Source: GCA-2687025 sp964473525
GTDB lineage: Bacteria > Poribacteria > WGA-4E > GCA-2687025
Direction: 5' to 3'
DNA: 41,104 nt
Assembly (NCBI GenBank): GCA_964473525.1
Contig: CAYYPK010000053.1
Span: 1-41,104, forward strand
Part shown: piece by piece, positions 1 to 8,799 of the stretch
How the letters are laid out: the number at the start of each line of letters is the position of its first letter
Position numbering within the stretch: the first letter of the stretch is position 1
Notes under the pieces: model-generated
What the model saw: the letters and a program-made list of their open reading frames with translations, nothing else
Database searches by the model: none
Told to the model about the DNA's origin: nothing
Position numbers and translations under genes: made by a program

Positions 1-180
1 ACCGTACCCGCCATACGACCCGCCTCCGTAACCCCCGTACGATCCGCCGCCGTACCTGCTGGACGAACCGCCCCCGTAGCCAGACCCGAACGAGCGGCCG
101 CCGAAGGAGGAACTCCCGCGCGAGCCGAAAGACCCCGACCGGCCGCCGTACGAGCCGTAGGCCCCCGAGCCCAACCGCCC
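1..180 (-). repeat. Second Gly/Tyr/Ser-rich coding tract of the SprA-like gene
   Basis: Residues from about 725 to the window edge are almost only Gly, Ser, Tyr, Arg and Phe, with units such as GGGSYGGYGGGSYGGYG. It resembles the tract at 1651-1830 but follows a Pro/Gly linker. The tract continues beyond the window, so its length is unknown. Confidence 0.75.
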
Positions 181-2349
181 CGAGCCGATGCCGCCAGCCC
201 CCGGACGGCCCACGCCTCCCTGCCCGGGCAGCCCGGGGTCGCGGTCCAGCGGATCCTCTTCCTGCTCGGGCCGCCACTCGTAGTCGAACCAGACGCCCGC
301 CACGGTCTGCTGGAACTGCCCGCCAAACGGCGAGTATTCGTAGTCGACCTCCAGTTCGTCGAACTCGCTCAGAGGAACGTTGAACGAGAGGGAACCGAAC
401 TCGTAGAACATCTGGTAGTCGATGTCCCGCTCCAGGCGCCGGCCGTTCAGCCTCACGGTCTCGCTACCGGGGATGATGTTCAGCGCGCCGATGTTGTAGT
501 CCTCGGAGCGGTACGAATACTCCGCCTGGAGAGTGTAGAGTTGCGCGTTGGAGCTCAGGTTGTCCGCATATATCGCTGGGTTCGCGAGCTCGTCCGCCAG
601 GTGCGCGTAGGAATGTGACGGCTCGTCTAGCGCGAACGGGCGCGCGTCGGGGAAGATGATGAGTCCTCGCTCGAAGTCAACGAAGTCCAGATCTACGCGC
701 CCATCGCCGTCCTGGTCCAGGCCGAATATCTGCACGTACGGAATCGTGCCGGGGCCACCCTCGTAGACCTGCTTGCCGTTCTTCCATATGCTCAGTTCGA
801 AGTCGGTAGGGCTTATGTTGCGGTTGCCCAGCGCGTAGACGTTGCGCAGCTCGGTGCCGCGGAAGCTCGAGCCCTTGATGGTGACGTAGCCGCGTTCCTC
901 GCCTTCCTCGTCGATGATGCCATCGCCGTTTTCATCGGCGAACACGTCCGCCGGGTTCCCGACGACCCCGCCGCCCGCGCCCAGGTACTCGTAGGCGACG
1001 ACGATGGTTACGCGCGAGGAGACCGGGCGGAGAAACTCGATGCGGCCGGTGATGTAGTCGATGGCGTAGTCTTCGCCGGCGAACTGCCGGTTGAAGTATC
1101 CGACCGCCGTCGTCTGACCGGCGACGTTGTTGGTGCCGTCGCCGTCGTCGATGAAGATCTGCTCGGAGCCCTGCTTGATGGGTAGAAACGCGTCGTGCAG
1201 CAGCTCATCTTCACCGAACTGGATGGCGTAGTACCGCTCCTTCAGGAAGCCCGTGTCGGGGATGGGCCGTCCGATGCCTGACCCGGCGCGTCGCGACTGT
1301 CCCTGCGAGCGCCACTTGCCGCGCAAGCCCTTGGTGCGCGAGCCGAACGCCGTGGCGCGCACGCCGCCGAGCTCCGCCACGAGCTGGGCGCCGAACAGGT
1401 TGCGGTTGACCTGTAGGAAGCGGGCGTTCGGCAGCTCCAGCGTGATGTCGCCGAACGCCGCGCGCTTGATGATGTTGTCCTCGTTGCCCTCGTACCAGAC
1501 CGCGATCCGCTGCTGCTTGTTATCCAGCGACCCGAAGTTGCCGCGGTTGGCGTCGGAGTAGTCCACGGCGACGTGGGTGTGCGTGCCGACGCGGCCGTGG
1601 ATGCCGATGCTCAACTCCTGCTGGATGTTGAGACCATCGGCGCGCCCGCGTCCGAAGCCGCCGCCGTAACTCGACCCGCCGAACCCGCCACCGTAGCTCG
1701 ACCCCCCGAACCCGCCGTAGCCTCCCCCAAAGCTCGAGCCGCCGAAGCCTCCGCCATAGCTCGATCCGCCGAAGCCGCCGCCGTATCCCCCGTACCCGCC
1801 GCCGTAGGAGTCGTAGGACGAGCCGTAGTCGAAACCTGAATACCCGGTGGAGAAGCGACTTCCACCCAGCTGCCCGCCATAGTACTGAGTCAGTCCCTCA
1901 CGCCCAAACTGCTTGGTCTGGTTGTACTGGACCATGATGGACTTGTAACCGGTGATCTGGAGGTTCGACTCCAGCGGCAAGTCGATGCCTCGGTTCTGCC
2001 GCCCACGGTCGAAACCGTCGAGTCCCTCCAGGTCAACCTCGAGCCCGCCGCTCCGGCTGATGGAAGACACGGACGCGAGTCGGTCGTTGCGTTCGACGCG
2101 GTTGCGGGACCGGATGGCTTCGATGAGAGGGATCGACAGGGAAGGTGGCTCGCTGTCGTCGTCCGGCGCGTCCAGCGGCTGCCACCGGAGCTGCCGCGAC
2201 TCAGAGGAGAAGAACTGCGGGGCCTCGGCGGACCCGTCGGCGTCAGGCGCCTCTTCGGGCTCCGATTCCTGGGTGCGCGCGAGCGGCGTCACGAGGAGTA
2301 CGGCGACCGCGGCCGCCGCCAGCAGCGCGCGTCGTGAAGGCGAGGTCAA
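1..2349 (-). CDS. SprA-like outer-membrane/secretion protein, N-terminal part (runs off left edge)
   Basis: The frame is open without a stop from a TTG at 2349 to base 1, giving 783 residues with the C-terminus outside the window. TTG is chosen because GGAG lies about 8 nt upstream and a signal peptide follows directly (SRRALLAAAAVAVLLVT). Near residues 130-150 the protein reads LQITGYKSIMVQYNQTKQFG, a segment I associate with SprA-type proteins. Several later stretches repeat a strand pattern such as VRLNGRRLERDIDY and EDYAIDYITGRIEF. Two Gly/Tyr/Ser-rich tracts sit at about residues 173-233 and 725-783. Bacteroidota SprA is the very large outer-membrane translocon of type 9 secretion, so this is probably under half of the gene. 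It is the last visible gene of a minus-strand run, 98 nt after the EutN/CcmL-like gene. The family call is from memory of SprA sequences; a generic large outer-membrane protein is the alternative. Confidence 0.62.
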   Translation of the reverse strand, partial: MTSPSRRALLAAAAVAVLLVTPLARTQESEPEEAPDADGSAEAPQFFSSESRQLRWQPLDAPDDDSEPPSLSIPLIEAIRSRNRVERNDRLASVSSISRSGGLEVDLEGLDGFDRGRQNRGIDLPLESNLQITGYKSIMVQYNQTKQFGREGLTQYYGGQLGGSRFSTGYSGFDYGSSYDSYGGGYGGYGGGFGGSSYGGGFGGSSFGGGYGGFGGSSYGGGFGGSSYGGGFGRGRADGLNIQQELSIGIHGRVGTHTHVAVDYSDANRGNFGSLDNKQQRIAVWYEGNEDNIIKRAAFGDITLELPNARFLQVNRNLFGAQLVAELGGVRATAFGSRTKGLRGKWRSQGQSRRAGSGIGRPIPDTGFLKERYYAIQFGEDELLHDAFLPIKQGSEQIFIDDGDGTNNVAGQTTAVGYFNRQFAGEDYAIDYITGRIEFLRPVSSRVTIVVAYEYLGAGGGVVGNPADVFADENGDGIIDEEGEERGYVTIKGSSFRGTELRNVYALGNRNISPTDFELSIWKNGKQVYEGGPGTIPYVQIFGLDQDGDGRVDLDFVDFERGLIIFPDARPFALDEPSHSYAHLADELANPAIYADNLSSNAQLYTLQAEYSYRSEDYNIGALNIIPGSETVRLNGRRLERDIDYQMFYEFGSLSFNVPLSEFDELEVDYEYSPFGGQFQQTVAGVWFDYEWRPEQEEDPLDRDPGLPGQGGVGRPGAGGIGSGRLGSGAYGSYGGRSGSFGSRGSSSFGGRSFGSGYGGGSSSRYGGGSYGGYGGGSYGGYG
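1651..1830 (-). repeat. Gly/Ser/Tyr-Phe-rich coding repeat in the SprA-like gene
   Basis: The encoded peptide cycles through a nine-residue unit, GGSSYGGGF, about four times with small variants (GGSSFGGGY, GGYGGGF). The DNA repeats with a period of about 27 nt but with synonymous differences between units, so selection acts on the peptide. It looks like a flexible, low-complexity aromatic/glycine linker. Confidence 0.8.
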
Positions 2350-2447
2350 GGGCTTCTCCGTGCCGAGGGTGCGATCCGTAGTGGCTCCACGTGACGGTTT
2401 ACAAACGCGACCCCACCAGCGCCCGTTTACGCGTTGGTCAGTGGCAT

Positions 2448-2735
2448 CTACTTGCGATAGACCGTGTCGCCGAGCACTTCGATGCTATCCACGATGGCCA
2501 TGATGACAGCGTCGACTGGTCGGTCGGTCGTGGCGTCGGTCAGACGCGCCGAGCTCCCCATCGCCACCAATACTACCTCGTGCATGCCCGCCCCGACGGA
2601 GTCGACCGCTACGGCGTACCGCTCCAGGAGCTCGCCGTGCAGGTCGATCTCCTGGACGACGAGGAGCTTGCCACCCGTGAGCTTCTCGTCCTTCTGCGTC
2701 GCGACAATCGTCCCGACCACCTTGCCAAGCGTCAT
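2448..2735 (-). CDS. EutN/CcmL-family microcompartment vertex protein
   Basis: This 95-residue protein matches the whole length of the EutN/CcmL family (usually 80-100 residues), the pentamers that cap the vertices of bacterial microcompartments. Visible family features are the N-terminal GKVVGTIVATQKDEKL strand pair, KLLVVQEID, the central AVDSVGAGMHEVVLV loop, GSSAR, and a closing PVDAVIMAIVDSIEV. No shell hexamer (BMC domain), aldehyde dehydrogenase or phosphotransacylase is nearby. It lies 28 nt after the outer-membrane barrel gene and 98 nt before the SprA-like gene, on the same strand, so co-transcription is likely. The family assignment is firm; the role here is unclear, because in known systems the protein works only with shell hexamers, which must be encoded elsewhere. 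Confidence 0.85.
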   Translation of the reverse strand: MTLGKVVGTIVATQKDEKLTGGKLLVVQEIDLHGELLERYAVAVDSVGAGMHEVVLVAMGSSARLTDATTDRPVDAVIMAIVDSIEVLGDTVYRK

Positions 2736-2763
2736 CGCGTGTACCCTCCGCCGCGCGTTGGGG

Positions 2764-4473
2764 TTAGATGCGTCCGGTGAATCCTACCCCAACTCCGCCC
2801 TGCGAGAGCGCGCGCCATTCAGCGTCGCGGCTCGATTCAAAGACCTGGTACGTCCCAGCCGAGCCCTCCGCGGTGACGAAGACGTCCAACGCCGACGTCA
2901 ATGCCCGCGCCACACGCACGCTGACCCGGCTGTAGCCGTCCATGCCCTCCGCGTCCGAAGGCGATCGGTAGCGCCGGCCGACGTGTTGGGCCGTCAGCCG
3001 CACACGCGCATCCCCAGGGGCCGCGAGCCGCGCCTCGGCGGTGGCGGTCAGAGCCGGCCTATACGGCAAGTGTAAAGCGCTGGGATCGGCCGGATCAGTC
3101 GTCTCTCCGGCGACCGTGACGGCGAACGTAGCGTGCGCGCCGCGCGGGACGGCGAGTCGCAGGCGCCACGAAAGCAACCGTGCCTCTACCGCCACGGGTC
3201 GCCACGCAATTGCAGATCCGTCATCGTCCAGGACGTCGGTCTCTTGCCAGACCGGCAAGCCTTCGACGTCCTCGGCGTCCACCGATCCACTCAGCAGCGA
3301 CGGGCCGACACGCGCCCACACTGATGCTCCACCTTGCCACGCCGTGCGCGCCGGCAGCGTCGGGTTCACGGCAACGTGATCCGCGTCGGCATAGAGAGAG
3401 ATGGCGGCGAGATCGACGCCGTATCCGCCGTGCAGCCTCACGGAGACCGGGCCGACCGATGTCGTCCAACCGACGGCGAACGGCACGGCAATCTCGGGGC
3501 TCGAGTCAAGGTCGGGACTGGCTGGCGGGTTGGCGTAGGCCGCCAGCGACACGCGCCAGTCAGCAACGCCAAGCGGCCCTGCCGCGTACTTGTCCGCAAG
3601 CGACACGGTGGCCAGAGTTGTGTTCGTGACGCCGTCGACGCCCGATGCTTCCGTCCGTCGGACGACGCCTCGAGCGGCTAGCGTCATCGGCCGGCCGGCG
3701 CGGTCCACGTCGATCTCGGCGGCCACTCGGGCCTGGCTGATGGTGTCCTCGTGGTCAGCCGTGCTCGACGGCGGAGCTAGCCGGTAGGCAACGCCCCGCA
3801 CGGACAGACGCGTCCGCCCGCGTCTCTCGGAGGCGCCCAGACGCGCGACCACGAACGCGTCGATCAGCGTGCGATCACGAGCTGTCAGAGCCCCGTTGGC
3901 GCTCCGCCAATTGAGTGAATTCAGCGACCAGGACGCGCGAAGATCCGCGTTTCCCCGCTCGCCTCGCACGCCCGCGCGCGCGGCGAGAGACGTCTCGGTG
4001 CGGGAGCCTCGTCCCTGACTGAAGTCGTCGGTCGCGGCGAGGCCGCGCGCCGCGACCGAGCCATGGCTGGCTTCGCCGGCCCCAGACAGGCTCAGTCGAT
4101 ACCGCAGACGACCCGCGCTCCCGCCTTCCGCCTCTGCCTGCGCGGTGGGGGCGGCAGCGTGCAGGGCCACGGGGTATAGCCGCCGCTGGCGTCGACGGAG
4201 GTACCCGTGGCGCCATGGCATCTCCTTGGCCTGGTGGATCACGTGCGTCGCGACCGGGGCCACGTCGGGGTCGGTGAAGAACGGCCGTTCCGCGTAGAGA
4301 GAGGTCGTGTCGTAGATGAGTCCGATGATCGTGTCCGGCACGCCCGCGAGTTCCGAGGCCGCGTCGTCCGCTTCGGCGGCCAGAGCGGTACTGGCATGCG
4401 GGAGCGCCGCGAGAGCAACGAGCAACGCCAGCCGGCAGCATCGCCAGCGCGGTCGCATTCCGCGGTGCATCAT
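2764..4473 (-). CDS. Predicted outer-membrane beta-barrel protein
   Basis: The start is an ATG at 4473 that overlaps the stop of the upstream TPR gene (ATGA); a longer open frame to 4596 would run inside that gene and is rejected. This gives 569 residues. A signal peptide follows (RCCRLALLVALAALPHASTA). After about residue 100 the chain alternates polar and hydrophobic residues in many short strands with Gly/Asp turns (RLRYRLSLSGAGEAS, RVSVRVARALTSALDVFVT) and ends in a strand-like VGVGFTGRI. The last quarter resembles the C-terminal strands of TonB-dependent receptors, but I see no plug domain. Translational coupling to the TPR protein suggests the two form a cell-envelope assembly. No specific substrate can be named. 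Confidence 0.6.
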   Translation of the reverse strand: MMHRGMRPRWRCCRLALLVALAALPHASTALAAEADDAASELAGVPDTIIGLIYDTTSLYAERPFFTDPDVAPVATHVIHQAKEMPWRHGYLRRRQRRLYPVALHAAAPTAQAEAEGGSAGRLRYRLSLSGAGEASHGSVAARGLAATDDFSQGRGSRTETSLAARAGVRGERGNADLRASWSLNSLNWRSANGALTARDRTLIDAFVVARLGASERRGRTRLSVRGVAYRLAPPSSTADHEDTISQARVAAEIDVDRAGRPMTLAARGVVRRTEASGVDGVTNTTLATVSLADKYAAGPLGVADWRVSLAAYANPPASPDLDSSPEIAVPFAVGWTTSVGPVSVRLHGGYGVDLAAISLYADADHVAVNPTLPARTAWQGGASVWARVGPSLLSGSVDAEDVEGLPVWQETDVLDDDGSAIAWRPVAVEARLLSWRLRLAVPRGAHATFAVTVAGETTDPADPSALHLPYRPALTATAEARLAAPGDARVRLTAQHVGRRYRSPSDAEGMDGYSRVSVRVARALTSALDVFVTAEGSAGTYQVFESSRDAEWRALSQGGVGVGFTGRI

Positions 4474-7400
4474 TCTCCGCCGTCCGCTGGTTGCTGCAAC
4501 GCGTCGCGGCGACTGGCCGCGAAGTCGAGGAACTCCGTCCAGGTGGCGACGCGGTCTGGATGCCCGGAGTACGAGCTGATCGCGGTGTCGTACCACTTCA
4601 CGGCCAGATCGGGCCGGGAGGCGCGCTCGTAGGCGTCGCCCGTCCTGCTCAACGCTTGCAGGGCGGCGAAGGGGGAGTGTTGAGAATACGTCGGCACGAG
4701 GGCGACAACGAGGTATTCCCGCGCCGCGTCCTCGTAGCGTCGCATGCCCGACAGGGCGTCGCCCGCCACGAGCTGCGCGTTCACGACCAGCGCGGGAGTG
4801 TACTCACTCGCCGCGGACGTGATCGGAGTGACGGCCTCCAACGCCTCGGAGTGTCGCCCTAGCTGTAGCAGTGTGGCGCCCAGATCCACCATCGCTGCCC
4901 GCGCTTCGTCCGCGTCTGGGTACGATCCCAGGAGATCGCGGTACGACTGCACGGCGGCTTCAGGCCTGTCCTGCTCACGAGCGAGCTCTGCCAGCAGCAG
5001 GTATGCTCGCGGGGCCTCCGCGGCGGATGGGTATTCCTCGACGAGGCGCGCCAGATGGCCGGAGGAGCGGTCGACGTCTCGTTCCGGGTGCTCGGGATCC
5101 TGTAGAATCCACGCGGCGAGGTACATCGCGCTGGCCCGCAGGTCAGGCTTGGCGGCTGGGTTCGCGGCGGCCCTCTCGCAAGCGCGGACAGCGTGCTCGT
5201 GTGACCGTAGTCGGTAGTAGCTGCGCCCGATGTCGTACTGCGCGCGGGGCGCAGCCTCGGCGTCGGCATACTCGTTAACGACGCGCTGGAGCTCGGCGAT
5301 GGCCTCCTGGAAGCTCCCTGCGTCGTAGAACTGCACGCCAACCATGTGCAGCGCCTCCGGCGCCAGATTGCTGGATGGATACGCTGACGCCACGGCTCGG
5401 TACGCCGCGAGTGCGGCGTCCGTCTCGCCCTGGAGCTCATACGCGGTGGCGATGGCATACTGGGCGTCGTCCGCCAGGCTGCTCTTGGGGTAAAGACCCT
5501 GTAGGCGCCCGTAGGCTGCTACCGCCTCCCCGTATTCTCCCAGGTTGTAGTAGCTCTCGCCGATCTGGTAGAGCGCCTCTTCGCGGATATGCATGTCCTG
5601 TCCGTCCCGCGCTTTGGCGGTCAGGATGGCGGTCGGGTACTGCTCCGACACGCGGATGTATTCCGCTATGGCCTCGTAGTACCGCGCCGCGTGGAAGTGG
5701 CAGGTTGCCTTGTGGTAGATGGCTTCCGGCGCAAGATCGCTGCCCGGGTGACGCAGCAAGAACTCGTCGAACACCCGCCGCGCCTCCTCGTAATCCTCCT
5801 GCACGTAGTGTGCCCATGCGACCCGGTACCGCGCGTCGTCGGACCACTCGCTATCGGGGAACCGAGCAAGCACGCGGAGGAAGGTCTGAATCGCTTCGTC
5901 GTACGCGCGTGAGTTGAGCTGTGCGACGCCGATGTCGTACAGCGCCTGCGCCGCGAACACGCCTGCGCCGCCGTCCCTATCACTCAGGGCGCGCCACGCC
6001 TTGATCGCGTTGCTGAAGTCTCCGTCCGGCTCGGCCTGCGCGGCCGCGAAGTAGGTCCACCCGATGTGGTACCGCGCCCGCTCCGCCCATTCCCCATCCG
6101 CGTCGGCGGCGACGAGCGCCTCGTATTCCGCGCGCGCCTCGGTGTAGGCCTCCTGCCAATACAGGCTCTCGCCCAGATAGAAGCGAGTCGCGGACACGTG
6201 CTCCGACTCCGCGTGGTTCGCAACCAACTCCCTGCCTGCCTTGACGGCCTCTGAGTAGAGTTGCTGCTCGTAGAGGGCGCGGAGACGCCAGTAGAGCGCG
6301 CCATCGGTCGGCGAGACCGGCGTGCCGGAGCCACCTTCCAGGAACCTCGCCAACGCCTCCGCCGCTGGGGCGTACGACCCGGCGTTGTAGTGCGCTACCC
6401 CCAGGTGATAGAGAGCGTCCCGCTGTAGCGGGGCGCCATCCATCGCCGCCAGAGTCGCATATGCGTCCACCGCCTCGGCGAGCTCGCCGAGGGCGAAGTG
6501 GCTGGCGCCCATGCCGAACCGGGCGTCGTCGGCGTAAGGAGATGAGGAGGGCACGCGTCGGTACCATATGAGCGCCAGATTGTACTCGCGCAAGAGGCGG
6601 CGACACTCTCCCAGGTACCATGTCGAAGCCTCGGCTAGCTGCCCATCGTCTGCCGAGACCACGGCGTCGAAGGACGCGACCGCCGCTCCGTAGTCCTCAA
6701 TGGCGAATCTGGAGCGGCCGATGCTGTAGTGCGTCTGTGAGGCCAGTGGGCTCGAGGGATGCGCGGAGAGCAGCCGTTCGTATTCGGGAATCGCCTCTGC
6801 GTAGCGGCCCGATTGGTACAGAACTTCGCCGACCCAATACTGCGCCTCGTGACCGGCCTCCTGATCGGGGTACAGCAAGGCGGCGTTGCCGTAGTGCACG
6901 CGCGCCGCATCGGTGTCGCCCATCCGCTGAAGGCAGTGGCCGACTCTTAGCGCGGCGTCAGCGACGATGTCCCGCGCGTCGGCGTCTCCCTCGTTCGCCG
7001 CGACGAACGCTGCGTATGCCTGCCTGGCGTCGTCCCACCGTTCCAGGATGAACAGGCACTCCGCCGCGCGGAAACTGGCTTCGATCGTGGTGGCGCCTGG
7101 CTCGGCCGTCGCCAGGTACAGGAGGAAGCTGTCGCGGGCGGCTGCGTACCGCCGCAACTGGAACTCCGCCCACGCCTTGCCGTAGGTCGCCGCTTCGGCT
7201 TGCTCAGGCTGAGGGCCGCGGGCGAGGAGCGCGTCGTATGCCGCCAACGCGAGATCGTACACCCCGAGACGGTAGTGGGCCTCCGCGATGTGATACTGCG
7301 CCACCGCCCATGTCACCGGCTCGACATCCTCGGCTGTTACCTTCTCGAACGCGAGGATGCTCTCATCGTACCGTCCACCGTCGAACCAAGCCTGGCCCAC

Positions 7401-7739
7401 GCCGTGCATGGCGTCGATGCGCAGGTCGCTGTTCGGGTAGTCGTTCAGCAAGCGCCTGTGGCCCGCCGCGGCCTGCTCGTACAGGCCGAGCATCCGCTCG
7501 GATTCCGACGCCAGGTAGAGGGCCTGATCGGCTAGATCGCTGTCAGGGTAAGCCAGCATGAAGCGCGCGAATTCCGCCCGCGCGAAGTCGTACTGTTCCT
7601 GACCGAACATCGCGTACGCGAGCTCATAGTCGGTCGCCTCATCCGCTCCGGCGAACGTAGGCCATGCCACGGCGAGGACCACGCCCAGAGCGATGGCCGC
7701 TGCGGCGCGCCGAGATGTTCCGTCGGTCGCGAGAAGCAC
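4470..7739 (-). CDS. Giant periplasmic TPR-repeat protein
   Basis: The protein has 1089 residues and starts at a GTG (7739) with GGAG 8 nt upstream. A signal peptide is visible (AAAAIALGVVLAVAWPTFAGA). The rest is a nearly unbroken array of tetratricopeptide-type helical hairpins of 34-40 residues, with recurring phrases such as DEAIQTFLRVLARFPDSEW, ALYDIGVAQ and AEAHYRLG. I estimate more than 20 repeats. The repeats resemble the YbgF/BamD type of periplasmic TPR that reads stretches of envelope proteins. It binds proteins rather than catalysing anything, and its partner is probably the outer-membrane barrel whose ATG overlaps its stop codon. The SprA-like protein further down the run is another possible partner. 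Confidence 0.8.
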   Translation of the reverse strand: MLLATDGTSRRAAAAIALGVVLAVAWPTFAGADEATDYELAYAMFGQEQYDFARAEFARFMLAYPDSDLADQALYLASESERMLGLYEQAAAGHRRLLNDYPNSDLRIDAMHGVGQAWFDGGRYDESILAFEKVTAEDVEPVTWAVAQYHIAEAHYRLGVYDLALAAYDALLARGPQPEQAEAATYGKAWAEFQLRRYAAARDSFLLYLATAEPGATTIEASFRAAECLFILERWDDARQAYAAFVAANEGDADARDIVADAALRVGHCLQRMGDTDAARVHYGNAALLYPDQEAGHEAQYWVGEVLYQSGRYAEAIPEYERLLSAHPSSPLASQTHYSIGRSRFAIEDYGAAVASFDAVVSADDGQLAEASTWYLGECRRLLREYNLALIWYRRVPSSSPYADDARFGMGASHFALGELAEAVDAYATLAAMDGAPLQRDALYHLGVAHYNAGSYAPAAEALARFLEGGSGTPVSPTDGALYWRLRALYEQQLYSEAVKAGRELVANHAESEHVSATRFYLGESLYWQEAYTEARAEYEALVAADADGEWAERARYHIGWTYFAAAQAEPDGDFSNAIKAWRALSDRDGGAGVFAAQALYDIGVAQLNSRAYDEAIQTFLRVLARFPDSEWSDDARYRVAWAHYVQEDYEEARRVFDEFLLRHPGSDLAPEAIYHKATCHFHAARYYEAIAEYIRVSEQYPTAILTAKARDGQDMHIREEALYQIGESYYNLGEYGEAVAAYGRLQGLYPKSSLADDAQYAIATAYELQGETDAALAAYRAVASAYPSSNLAPEALHMVGVQFYDAGSFQEAIAELQRVVNEYADAEAAPRAQYDIGRSYYRLRSHEHAVRACERAAANPAAKPDLRASAMYLAAWILQDPEHPERDVDRSSGHLARLVEEYPSAAEAPRAYLLLAELAREQDRPEAAVQSYRDLLGSYPDADEARAAMVDLGATLLQLGRHSEALEAVTPITSAASEYTPALVVNAQLVAGDALSGMRRYEDAAREYLVVALVPTYSQHSPFAALQALSRTGDAYERASRPDLAVKWYDTAISSYSGHPDRVATWTEFLDFAASRRDALQQPADGGE

Positions 7740-7774
7740 TACGTCGGCTCCGTCGGATTCCGCGCTGTTGCGCC

Positions 7775-8776
7775 CTAGAGTGTTACCACCGTCTTCGTCT
7801 GGAAGGACAGGATCGCCGCCTCCAGAATCTCCTGCACCCTGAGGCCGGCTTCGCCGGACGCCTCAATGTCGTCGGGAGAGACGCCGTCAGTCAACTGCTG
7901 GAGCCAATGGCCAAGACGCGCGGTGAACGTGTCGTCGAACCCAGCCACGTGGTCAGCCTCTCCGGCCGCTGGATTGGTCCACACGTCATGCCCGCCGCCT
8001 CGCCGGGGCCAGTAGTGCAGTTCCTCGTAGACGCCCTCAATGACGAAGCGCCCATTCGTGCCGGCGACTTCCGTGCGCTCCAGCAGCGTGCCGGCGTCGT
8101 AGCTTCCGCTGAGGTGCCCGATGGCGCCGCTACGGTAGTGCAGGTTTACCGAGACATTGCTCCAGTTGACACGTCCCGGCGCGCGGTTCGCGAAGGCGTG
8201 CACCGCTTCCGCCTCGCCAGCGAAGAACCTCATCACGTCCAGCGAGTGCGGATGCAACGCCCGGAAGTGGAAGAAAGGTGACGACTCGTTTGGGTTCTCG
8301 ATCCGCAGAGCCATGTTCACGAAGAGCGGCTCGCCGACGGGGCCGTCCGGGCCCTCGTCCATCCACCCTTTGGCCTTCCACGCGAACGGCGTGAATCGGT
8401 GGTTGAGGTTCGTTCCCAGGTAGAGGCCGCGCGATCTGGCCTCCGCCACCATCTCCCGAGCCTGCGCGATGTCGTTGCTGAGCGGCTTCTCACACAACAC
8501 ATGCTTGCCCGCCTCCAGCGCGGCCATCACGGGAGCGTAGTGGTGGCTGCCGTTCTCGTAACCGGCGGTGCAGACGCTCACCGCGTCGACGTCGGCGTCG
8601 CCGAAGAGCGCGTCCGTCGTGTGGAACGCCTCGATGCCCAGCTTGGCCGCTTGCGCGTCGGCGCGCTCCGCGTCCATGTCGCAGACGCCGACGAGCTCGG
8701 CCAGCTCGCTGTCGACGTAGCACTCGCAGTGCCTCGCGCCGATGTGTCCCAGTCCGATCACTGCCGTACGAAGCAT
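7775..8776 (-). CDS. Gfo/Idh/MocA-family oxidoreductase
   Basis: This 333-residue protein is an NAD(P)-dependent dehydrogenase of the kind that acts on sugars, inositols and amino sugars. An N-terminal Rossmann fold carries GLGHIG (residues 8-13), and the catalytic-lysine motif EKP lies at 96-98 in KHVLCEKPLS. A His-rich substrate-site segment HPHSLD follows at 175-180. The length is typical of the family. It lies 23 nt after the sulfatase-fold gene and 35 nt before the TPR gene on the same strand. With the second family member at 10260-11318 it brackets the sulfatase-like gene, suggesting catabolism of a modified carbohydrate. The substrate cannot be read from the sequence. Confidence 0.88.
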   Translation of the reverse strand: MLRTAVIGLGHIGARHCECYVDSELAELVGVCDMDAERADAQAAKLGIEAFHTTDALFGDADVDAVSVCTAGYENGSHHYAPVMAALEAGKHVLCEKPLSNDIAQAREMVAEARSRGLYLGTNLNHRFTPFAWKAKGWMDEGPDGPVGEPLFVNMALRIENPNESSPFFHFRALHPHSLDVMRFFAGEAEAVHAFANRAPGRVNWSNVSVNLHYRSGAIGHLSGSYDAGTLLERTEVAGTNGRFVIEGVYEELHYWPRRGGGHDVWTNPAAGEADHVAGFDDTFTARLGHWLQQLTDGVSPDDIEASGEAGLRVQEILEAAILSFQTKTVVTL

Positions 8777-8799
8777 CCCGTTCTCCTCCGGGAAGCGGC

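Noticed and set aside
1..1880. Repeats in the left part as a CRISPR array
   Set aside because: The repeats are in frame, encode GGSSYGGGF-type peptides, vary at synonymous positions and have no unique spacers.
1..7739. A bacterial microcompartment locus around the EutN/CcmL gene
   Set aside because: No BMC-domain shell protein, aldehyde dehydrogenase, phosphotransacylase or aldolase is present; neighbours are envelope proteins.
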